Made by a program: the position numbers and the translations under genes. A DNA stretch of 64,000 bases from Lytechinus variegatus (taxonomy: Eukaryota; Echinodermata; Echinoidea; Temnopleuroida; Toxopneustidae), in the NCBI RefSeq assembly GCF_018143015.1, contig NC_054741.1, positions 66,402,754 through 66,466,753 on the forward strand, given 5' to 3'. Shown in pieces: positions 22,526-33,100 of the stretch; position 1 is the stretch's first letter; the number at the start of each line of letters is the position of its first letter. The notes below the pieces were generated by a model. It was not told where the DNA came from. It did not search any database and saw only the letters and a program-made list of their open reading frames with translations.

Positions 22526-25500
22526 TTAAAATAATTTTATTAATAAAAAATCACATACAAAGCATGAAATATTTTCTTCAACAATACTGTTTTCAAAAAT
22601 ACACAAATGTTTACTTTTACAACGCTTCTCTATTTCTAAACGATTACAAATCAACCTTTTGAATAAACAAAGTATTCCAAAATCATGAATTCTACAATTC
22701 CGACTTTCTGTTCGAATAAAAATTGAATAAATAGCATACCTTGCATACATGATTAGAAGATTCAAAACTCTATGCTTTTTGTTTCGTAACTCATATCCTT
22801 TTGTCATAGTAGCAACATTAAAATAAAAATTAATGCCTACAACTTCATACACAATGCTACTAAATTGTTTCCAGAATAATTGTGTTTTTTTACAAGTCAC
22901 AAATAAATGTACGCTGTCTTGAATTTCATTGTCATGTGAACATAAAGGATTATCTATTAACTTCCATTTATACAAATTATATCTATGGGGTAAAATATTG
23001 TGTAATAACTTATAATTAAACTCTGTTATTCTATTTTCTTTGACAGTTTGTAAATTAAATAACCATACAGATTTCCAATCAATCTCTTCTTGTAAAATAT
23101 TTTCCCATCTTTCTTCAGCTTTAAGTTTAATACTTGTCTTATTCAAAATCATGGTGTAAAATAACTTTGAACCTCTTTTCCTATTTACATTCATCAAAAC
23201 ATTCTGTGTAATATATTCACTCTTAGGTTGCAGAATCTCAAAATATAACTCAAACTTATTCCTTTTCCAAACATTTGGTATGGCATTCATTACAATGTTA
23301 TACTCTTAATGCATACTTTTTTCCAAATAAACCTTCCATTTCCTTTAATGATTTGAATTTGGAATCTAAAATAATGTCTTTTACCTTAAGAATTCCAATA
23401 TCGAACCATCTTTTAAAAAACAATACATTTCCATTGTGATCTTTTATTTTCGAATTAAACCACAGATTTTCCTTCTCGATCTGGATATTCTGAAAACCTG
23501 ATTTATCTTGAACAGTTTGCTTAAAATTAAACCAAGCGTAAATGATCGCTTTATAATAATATGGCATTTTCATTTTGTCTATATGTACTTTAATTTCTTT
23601 TTCTGTACAATTACTATGTAATACAAAATCAAATCCTCCATATTGAGAAAGATAACTATCAATAATTGTACTAAATTTCGATTCTTTGTTATTATAGTAA
23701 TACAAAATCCACTTCAATAAAAAGCTTTGGAGTAACATATTCAAATCTACCATTTTGAGTCCACCTAGATCACATTGCTTACAAACAACCTTTCTCTTTA
23801 CTTTATCAATCTTTCCATTCCAAAGAAAAGAGAACAATAAGGAAGTTAAAAGCTTTACAACCTTCTCTGGCATTTTAATCATTTGAGCATTATACAAAAT
23901 TTGAGAGATAAGAAATGTTTTGATTACAAGTATGTTTCCTATTAAAGTTAGGTGACGTGCATTCCATGATTTAATCAAACGTTCTACTTTCAATATTTCC
24001 AGCTCCAGTTCAAATCGGAGAGATTTTGTTCATCTCCTCCAAAATAAACGCCTAAAATTTTGACATTTGAATTAGTCCAAGGAATGTTTTTGACGTTTTC
24101 ATTAACTGAACCATCTTTTAGATTTATTATGGAACATTTTGTTTTATTCAAATACAATCCTGAAAAAGAACTATACTTTTCTACCTCGTTAATAGCTTTG
24201 TGTAAAGCAAGAGTATCATTAACGAATATTGATGCATCGTCTGCAAACTGCAAAATTTTGATTTCAACTGATTTAAAAAGTTTGATACCTGTAATTTCTG
24301 GGTCATTTCTTATCTTGACAGCTAATACTTCTTCAGCCAGGATGAAAAGCAATGCCGAAAGGGGGCACACCCTTGGCGCACACCTCTCGATATACTAATA
24401 TTTTCTGTTAGCCATCCGTTAAATGTATGTTAACAGAACTTTTTACATTATTATAAAAAGTTTTAACCCATCTGCAAAAATCATCTTTAAATCCATATCT
24501 TTGCAAACATTCAAATAAAAAATCTCGACTGAGGCAATCAAAGGCTTTTCTAAAATCGGTCAGTAACGCTATTCCTCCTTTGGCATGGTTTTTAACGTAA
24601 TAGAATATATCCTCAATTAATCTAACGTTTTCAGCTATACTTCTTCCTTTTATATAACCTACCTGGTTATCTGAAATTAATGTAAATATCACCTTTTGCA
24701 ATCTTTGAGCAATAACTGAAGCTGCAATTTTATAATCATAGTTTAGGAGGGAAATAGGTCTCCAATTTCCAATCTAGATTTGTCACCTTTTTGTACAATA
24801 ATTTTATAATGGCTTGTCTTTGGGAGTTTGATAATTCGTTACACTCAAAACTTTCATTTAAAACAGGCAAAAGTAGAACTTTAATTTCTGTCCAAAATAT
24901 TTGATAAAATTCTATATTGAAACCATCACTCCCCTATTGACTTATTTTTTTTCAAAATCAAATACAGCTTTTTTGCACTCTGATTCAGATAAAATTCCTT
25001 CACACATATCAGCTAAATCGCTAGATAACTTTGGAAGTTGTAAATCAAGAAAATATTCTGCCAAGTCTTGACATTCTTTTGACTTATATAATTCTGAATA
25101 ATATTTATACACATACTTTCTAATGTGTTGCTGATTTTTTATGCTTTTACCTTTATCGTTACGTAATAACAAAATAGAATTATTATCAATATTTCTCTTT
25201 TCTAATGACATAAAATATCTTGAGCACCTTTCACCTTCCTCAAACCAATTTACTCTTGACCTAATAATTGAACCCATACATTTTTGTTTATATATTTTTT
25301 TCTAATTGTTCAGTAGTCTGTTCATAATCTTTTATAATCTCTTCATTGTTATCATTTTTTGAGTTCCAAATTTTTTCGTTCAGCTTTAAGAGTTTTTCTT
25401 CTAATATGCCTTCGTCCTTTTCTTCTTTTTTCTTATGTTTTGCATATCTAATGGAGTATTCTCGTATTCTTATTTTGCACAATTCCCAGGTTTGACGCCA

Positions 25501-26473
25501 GGACATTGATAATTCTGTCTTTTCACGGACTAGATCGCCTATGATTTGTCTAACCTCTTCACAATAATCATTGTTTGTTAAATAAATTTGTATTCAATTT
25601 CCAAACACCTGGACCTTTATTCGTTCCATTAATTTTGATTGTAATGGTGATAGCGTTATGGTCACCATTGACTACTGGTCTTATATCAGTTTTAAGTACT
25701 TAACTTCTTAAATCTTTACTAATTAATATTATATCAATTCTTGATGATATTTGCAAGTATTTATTACGCCACGTAAATTGTCTTTTATCGACGTGAACCT
25801 TTCTCCAAATATCGATAAGATACATTTTTTTCATAAGCTGTTTTAGGGAACAAGGAGTTTTGTATTTGCTTCTTACATTAAATGTGTCAATACTTGGATT
25901 TAATACGCAGTTGAAGTCTCCGCATAAAATTAAATGTGATTTTTCGTCATCTGGACAAAACTTTTGTTTCAATATATTGTAAACATCTCTGAAAAATGCC
26001 TCTCTTTTTAAATGGATATTTGGTGCGTAAATATTAACAACTACTTATTTAATCCATTGTATTTCACATTCTACAATAAGGAACCTTCCAGCACAATCTT
26101 TATGTTCTGATCTATATTTTATCTCAGTCTGTCTTTTAAGCAATATTGCTACCCCACGTGCGTTAGTATTGCCGTGGCTGAAAAACACCGGACCATTCCA
26201 CTCATTTCGTATAATGTTTTCGATATCTTTAGTCCAATGAGTTTCCTGAATTAAAACAAAATCAGCAGCTTGTTTTTTAAACCATTTAAAACACATTTGT
26301 CGTTTCAATTTGTTTCGTAGTCCGTTACAATTCTGGGAAATTGCTAAAATGGACGTAGTCATGTTTGAGATGTTCTTCGTTAGCGTTCCATCATTCATCA
26401 TCCTTTCATCACAACTTTTTTTCATTTTTACGTTTTCGCTTTCTACATTTTCGAGCACGATGTGGATCAGCAA
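22526..26473 (-). pseudogene. LINE ORF2 (endonuclease, reverse transcriptase), multiply broken
   Basis: Domains in order: AP-endonuclease (ISQNCNGLRN, IQETHW, ARGVAILL, CGDFNCVLNP) at about 26380-25700; linker; reverse transcriptase with GYIKGRSIAENVRLIEDI, LLTDFRKAFD and LQFADDASIF at about 24700-24100; C-terminal region with PLCSHD...HLFVTC near 22990-22890. Breaks seen: in-frame stops near 26042 and 25698, and frameshifts near 25575, 25285, 24950, 24410, 24372, 23990 and 23295. Endonuclease nicks target DNA and RT copies the RNA in intact relatives. Active-site FADD and GDFN are still readable, so decay is fairly recent. Confidence 0.85.
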
Positions 26474-27588
26474 TCGCTTGATTTACTGCGTCTACTGTAG
26501 CTTCAGTGAGCTCATCCTCGGTGTTTACTTCTGATTCATCTGATTCAGAGGAGGAAGATCGCTCAATGTATTGTGTGATCTTACTTTGGCCACCAATGGT
26601 TGGCGCGCTGTTGCTACGCGATCTGAACTCGGCCAAAGCTCTTACGACTTGACGAGACTCATGACTGACCGCCGTAGGCTGTCGAGAATCGCGACTCTTG
26701 CCTTTTGTCGCCGTTTTCGGTCGTGTTAGGGGTGCCGATGACGTAACACCGTGGGGTGTGGCCGATTCAAGCGTTGCTACCGGATCGCGTGTGGATATCT
26801 GTGAAGTGGTATAAGGTGTTCCTGTTTGCGTGGTTACCATCATAACTTCAGCTGAACCGTCTGCTCGGAATGCGTTTGTCTTCGGAGTGGGTTGTTCTGC
26901 TTCGGGGCACCTACTTTGCATGTGACCTGGTTTTTTTGCAAGACCTGCAAACTACTTCATGGCTACATTTGGAGCGATGGTGCCCCTCTTTTAGACAATG
27001 GGAACAAATGACCTCTCTCTGTGCATCAGGTTGCCCGGCTTGGAATGCGCGGGCTTTGAAGCTCTGAAAGCGCATAAATCTCGGGAGGGGCTGGGGAGGG
27101 GGGTCGATGTAAACAACTCGGTCTCCTGTGAAACATTGGGTTAATTTTCCATCAACTCGGAGTTTGGGATACATTATGGGACCATTGATTTTCAGATTCA
27201 TCCTTTCAAACTCATCTGAAATGACGTTCTCGTGAACTGATAAAGGAATGTCCTTTATCGTGACGCGGAGAGCGTTGTCTGCTTGATGTGGTAGAAAGGG
27301 GTTCTTGTCGTACACTCTAACTGAAGTGTTTCTAATTTGCATACCTTCTGTGATCAGTCTTATTCTGTTTTGGCGTTCGTTTATGTACAGGCACCAGAGT
27401 CCACCTACTTTCTGGATCCCATGAATATCTTTGGATTCAACTGTCTTACAGATAGCTTTATACATTTCTTCTAGCTCTACCCTTCTTTCACCAGGAATGT
27501 TATTATGCATCACGAAAACTGGCTTACCTTGCCCCTCATTCGGGACTTGTGGTGGCGCCGCCACAGATGCGTAGTTTGTAGCATGCAT
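26409..27588 (-). pseudogene. LINE ORF1 (nucleic-acid binding, zinc knuckles), frameshifted
   Basis: The first piece, 27588-26911 (225 aa), starts at MHATNYASV, has a middle resembling an RNA-recognition fold, and a CX2CX4HX4C knuckle (CSHCLKEGHHRSKC). A second knuckle begins at CRSCKK and is cut by a one-base frameshift in a run of seven A residues near 26930; the other frame (26921-26409) continues with a Ser/Thr-rich, then basic C-terminus. It would bind the element's RNA. The end of ORF1 and the start of the ORF2 reading frame overlap or adjoin near 26410-26470. Confidence 0.8.
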
Positions 27589-27838
27589 GATGTTTTACAA
27601 CGTAGCAGTCCAAGTCTCCAATATTGGCCAGTTGAGGTGAAATTTCGTATCTCGAAATATGTCAATATACTGTTATTAATGGCTATTTACATCAAAGTAG
27701 ATGATAACTTCATATATGACAAACTTACAGATGAGTTTCACAGTAGAATATGTTCGGTTCTTCAGGTTGAAAATCACAAAATTAGATCAGTTTCGGGAGC
27801 GAGAAATCAGTCGCGTGCAACTGTTTACTGAGCGCCCT

Positions 27839-27852
27839 GAGACGATGATTTT
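27839..27852. repeat. LINE target-site duplication, right copy
   Basis: GAGACGATGATTTT, identical to 22504-22517, marking the 5' end of the minus-strand LINE. Confidence 0.8.
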
Positions 27853-29331
27853 AATAATTTAATGTATGACAACGGTCATAATTATAAATCATCATTCAGC
27901 ATCTCCTATACAGGGTTATCACAATAAGCCTGTTCAAGATTATTAACTGCGCACGAGCAGAAAGAGGTCATTTGAGATAAACCATGAAGGTGGCTTTCAA
28001 ATTCTCTGACATAGGCATTTGTGATTTGATGATTATTCATGTATTCCTTTCAAAATATTAATTTTATCATATTCAAGCTGAAGAGTATAAATAGAGCCTT
28101 CATAATCACTGGTATTTGACAGTAGCCTAAACAATAGTCAAATGTGCCAAAGGCAGACAATAAAACAGATTTCCAAACTTTATCCCTGATGTACTATTAT
28201 AGTCACCTGGTCTATACAATGCCTTTTGTTCTTAGAATTTGACTACTCTACCGGTAAAGCTTACGCAGCATCTACATTTGAAAATGATAGTGCTTATCCT
28301 AATGAAAAATCACAAAGGTCATTGAGAATAGTTGATCATGAGCTAACCGTGAACTGGCTTATTAACACCGTCTCCAATTATCCAGACTTATATTTGCATT
28401 CTTAAAAATCAATTAAGTTGGTTTTCTGATCATTTTCGAGAGGAGCGCGAGGAGTTCGTCATCCGACTACGACCTGAGCCAGCATCGAAGTGACAAGCTA
28501 TATCATTGCAAAACTCCGCTATTTATAGTCTCCGAGAGCTGCCTTACGCAATGCGTTGCGTCCGGCGATCATTGAGCTCTCACCTGGCTCTCACTATAGA
28601 GCGTTTTGTACTTTCCACCTCTTTAGCTCTTACGCACCAAATGACCATGTCCATTTTAATTTGACATACACACCCTCACACACGCGCAAACAAACATACA
28701 CATACAAGTTGTTCTTTTGATCACTAATTAAACATTTTCTTTGTTCATTCATATTTGTTTACCATAACAGAAAAGGGAACAAAAAGCTCTGAATATAGGC
28801 GGTCGTATACCAGTGACTGCCCGTCATATCAATAGTCTCTCTTTATCAAATCCTAACACTGAAGGTGTGTGTCAGAAAAGTGTTAGAATTGCTAGCACAA
28901 ACTGTTGAGAAGACCCCATGCGTGTATGTATGTAAACATGGGGGTATATTTAATTTCATCTAAGCGTTAATCTAAAAATCTGCCTCTATTATCGGTCTTT
29001 TTTAAGTCAAAAGAAGTTCCTTTTCACACGCAAATCTTGAATCATCATTGTATTGATGATTGCAGTTCGTCTTTAGAACCATCGGACCTTTCTCACGCTC
29101 ACTCGAAAACTGTGATTTGAATTCGAATTCCGAGCGAAGGCGGTATGTGTCCTTGGTGACTTGTCAATCAAATCACTGCATTAATACGATGAGTGCATGG
29201 CAATTGTATTATCTACGGAAGTGCTAGAAAGGACACGAAAGCTCCGCCCCTCAAAAGATGTTTTGGAAGTCAAGCCTTTCACACGTAAAACTTGTACCGT
29301 AATTTGAGAATTAACCTCCGGAGTAGAACTA
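27853..29331. other. No gene seen
   Basis: 3' flank of copy B and beyond, AT-rich. Words such as CCTTTTCACACG near 29020 and TTTCACACGTAAAAC near 29276 resemble the ends of the adjacent foldback at 29332 and may be remnants of the same family. Confidence 0.4.
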
Positions 29332-29650
29332 CCGCCCTTTCACACGGTAAAAAAATCGTGATTTTAATGATGATTCCAGTGAAAAATAAGGCTAATGACG
29401 CATAAGTTAGCACGTGTGAAACCAAATTAGAACATGATTAGAATTATAAATCAGTCAAGATTACACAGCAATTATCAGTACAATGATTCAAGATTCAAGT
29501 GTGAAATGGCCCTTCGAATTTGTCATTTTGATTAGCGTTCGTGATTCTAGTTTGGTTTCGCACGTGCCAAAAAATTCGTAATTAGCCTTATTTTTAACTG
29601 GAATCATCATTCAAAAATAATTACGATTTTTTTTACCGTGTAAGGGCGGG
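29332..29650. mobile_element. Foldback element (MITE-like)
   Basis: CCGCCCTTTCACACGGTAAA at the left returns inverted at the right end (TTTACCGTGTAAGGGCGGG); arms of about 60 bp including ATGATGATTCCAGT. About 320 bp, non-coding. Confidence 0.75.
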
Positions 29651-29745
29651 AAGGCATTACAAGTTACACATTCTATACTATTTTCTTCAATATTCTACAT
29701 TGACGAAATAAATGTATCCTTCAGAAATAACGCATGAAGACTTAA

Positions 29746-29751
29746 TTTATT
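29746..29751 (-). terminator. Candidate polyadenylation signal of copy B
   Basis: AATAAA on the minus strand about 300 bp after the TAA of copy B. Candidate only; the hexamer is common here. Confidence 0.25.
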
Positions 29752-30052
29752 AAACTTTCAAAAGTAAAAGATATATGATTTCCTTAAAAAAACAACACTT
29801 GAAACCGAAGAAACATCATCATTAATCATGTGTGAATTATGAAATAATCAGAGAGTTTGAAAATATATCAAAGGAAATGGAAAAGGGGCAAGAAAAATAT
29901 GAAAACAGTCATGACAGTTCTAAACTTTTTATATCATTTACTCACCAATTGAACTATTTATCTTATAATTTTGAGGATTAAATCATGCACAAGAAATACA
30001 TCGGTGCTTGCATGTACTCATTACTATGGTCTTCATATGGTTGAAGAGATAT

Positions 30053-30154
30053 TTAGTTCTCCTTTTGGTTTCTTGATCTCGACCTACTACGGAAGTATAG
30101 TGTAGCCGGTAGGACCAGTGTAATCACATCAGCCACGATGAATGCTATGAATAC
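30053..30154 (-). CDS. SLC43A3-like: Copy B coding exon 9 (last)
   Basis: 33 codons and TAA. Acceptor after TATACAG. Last membrane segment [19 protein letters not shown] followed by a tail rich in Arg-Ser pairs, longer than in A. Confidence 0.84.
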   Translation of the reverse strand, partial: VFIAFIVADVITLVLPATLYFRSRSRSRNQKEN

Positions 30155-33100
30155 CTGTATAAATGGAGGAAACAGTATGGAGCATAGTTACAGATATAAC
30201 CTAAGTTATAGTAGGGGGGAAACGTGGCATTTTATTGGTAGTATCCCTGATACCCCCCCGATATTTGAATGATATGGGTAATATAAAGTTACAAGACCCA
30301 TGCAGAATATTCTTTTTTATACTCTTTTATTCCCCCCTTTTCTTTTCTTGTTTCTCCCATCTTCCTCCTCCTCCTCGAAGGCTTATATTTTCACCAATAG
30401 GAAATTTAATTGGAAATGTTATGAAAAGTTAACTTTTATTAAAAAAGGGTATTTATATTGACTCATACTACATGTGAAGTGAAAAATAGAGGGTGAAAAT
30501 TTTGTAGTAAGATTGCTGTGCAAAAAACGACTAAATGATTGATTAAATACACATTCAATTTGCTGTCAATAATTGACAGAAACTATTTTGTTTAGTAGGC
30601 TAGCTACTAGGGATTGATCGGAAATTGTTTCGAGAATGAAACAGAAAATAAAGATTTTGTGTTTATCAAATTAATAAATTAACATCAGGATACATATATA
30701 TGAAGTTTAGCTCACATGGGTTTTCGTCGAATGGATTGTGAGTCTTTACTGGAATGTTTGGCCAACATCTTTCTGTGACGTTAAGAGTACAAGAGCGCAA
30801 GGTAACGATATACCCTTGAATTTCTACAAATATTCTACGTCAAAGTATGGACCTGACTTTTTAAAAGTGTACTCTTTAACAAACAAGGGCCATTTACACA
30901 AAACTCTTCTTTTGGCTTTTACTGGTTGCACAACCAAAAGTTATTTACTTACCCAGAAAGGATCATCATTAAGATAATTCTGGAGTAAGATGAAGATTGG
31001 GTATTGGAGGAAGGTGAAGAATCCACTCATGGTTCGCATGGCGCCGTATACACTCGTGAAATACTTCATTGGAAATCTGTGACGTCAAAAGGAAACCATA
31101 GTGATGTCATTTTCAAAGCAGTGTCTACAAGAAAATTTGATCTCATCTTGTATTTTGATTCTGGTTTCGATTTCTTAACATTACCTTCTGTGCAGAAATG
31201 TTGGGTAAAATAGTTGTACAAACATTACCCACTAAGCGTTTTTTCTCGGGTTTCGCTCTCCTTTATTTCGTAATATTTTTAAGTGTATTTTTTTTATATA
31301 CTGAATATATTGAATTGTTGCTTTTTTCATATTCTATGTTTGTTTTGTAAACTGAAAAATATTTTTTTATCTTTGTATGTGCACTTTTTATGCGAATAAA
31401 GAAAACATTGGATTGAATAAAATATTGATTTTATTAGGTAGGTCAACGGTCCAGAAAAAAAAAAATTCCGTTGACAAAGCAACTTAAAGTGTGACCCCCA
31501 TTACTACGTAATTGTGTTAAAACTATCGACATGGGACATTGAAGTTATGATACCAATGTAACCAGAGGGTACTTTATTTCATAACATAGCAGGACGACTT
31601 ACACCACGGCAACGACAGCAGAGCCGACGCCAAAGAGCAGAGATCCAACAATCAGGATGAAAATAAAGCTTAGATACTGGAGTTGAAGACTTGGAATAAG
31701 AAGACAGACGGTGTAACCAATGGAAGCAAATGTAGTGATCGCCAGAGGAAGACAACTATCTCGCATGTCAGCGTATGGGCCTCTGGTTTTAGATTGTCCT
31801 GGGGAAAAAAATCACACAAAAATCTGGTGTCCGTTTGGTAAAGAAATGTGGGATTATGGAATATTGCCATTCCGATAGCCATGATGATTTGGCTTATCAG
31901 CCAATCAAAATCAATGTTTAATTCTAAGCTACTATAGTTGCAAAATTACCTTAATCGTAATTTCTTTATTAAACGGACCACAGAGCTTGAATTCCAATAA
32001 TCAAAGTATCAAACGGCAACAAATAAATATACTGCAACTGACATCATAAACAAGCCATCGAGAAGTAGGTCGTCCCAACATTAATATGGTCTCATTATCT
32101 CCAGAAAATTGGATAAATTGTTTATCTTAATATTGCCTAACGTCTAAAATGAACATGAGTGCTATGGTTGGTGGTTCCCCTAATAAGAAGCAACAGGACT
32201 GTCTAGTATTTCATGAAGAGTCTTGTCAGTGATTGCCACTCAATGTTCTATTCCAATCATCCACCCAGCAACAATGACTTAAGTAACTTACAATGATATC
32301 AGGGGAAAACCACTGACTATTTTGTTTATGAAATACTCCCTCGATCAGACATAATATTGAAGGGGCGCCACTGATCTAACGTGTATAAGGGCCATGGAGG
32401 GAATCCGGTGTTAAAAACCCGGCAATGGCATTTCTATGAGCAAATCATTTTGTCTACACTGTTTTTTTTTCTTCACATATTAGTACTTCTCTTCTTTTCC
32501 TCCCTTTTCGTGTGCGTCTTTTCCCACCACCAGTCTTAGGTAATTTAGGGTTATAATCACTTTTAAGACAGCATGAAGTCGAGAGTTTGTTCCTGTCCAT
32601 CAGAAGACCGCCAAGGGGACCGACTATCACGACGAAAAATCGAATGATAGAAAAAACGTCTGTGTACCAGCTCACTAGCATGCAGAGGGACGAGAATAAA
32701 CAAATAGAACTGAAAAATTGCATTACCATATGACTCATTAAAGGGGAAGTTCACCCTGAAGAAAACTTTGTTGTAAAAATAGCTGAAAAAATAGTAAAAA
32801 ATATTGTTGAAGGTTTGAGGAAAATCTGTTAAAGAGTAAAAAAGTTATTAGAGTTCCAAATTTGGGATTTGTGACGTCATAAACGAGCAGCTGCCCCATG
32901 TGTTATGTAATATAAAATGTATGAATTTCAAATTCTGTATGGTTCCTGATGACTTAATTTTGTTTTCTTTTCATGATCGGGTGTGCAATGATTTGTCTAT
33001 TGATATACAAAAGTTACAGTGATTTTTTTTTTCAATTTTCTGAGAAAATGACATTTCATTGATTTTTTACCATTCGCTATGTAGGAATGCTGCTCGCATA

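Larger units (their letters stand above)
22518..27838 (-). mobile_element. Nearly full-length non-LTR (LINE) retrotransposon
   Basis: A minus-strand element of about 5.3 kb with an RNA-binding-type ORF1 with zinc knuckles, then ORF2 with apurinic endonuclease, reverse transcriptase and a C-terminal CCHC-like domain. It is flanked by GAGACGATGATTTT at 22504-22517 and 27839-27852, a 14-bp target-site duplication. The tail is a short A-rich stretch at the 3' end, as expected from target-primed reverse transcription. Motif style suggests the L1/Tx1 group, but the clade is uncertain. Both ORFs are broken. Confidence 0.9.
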
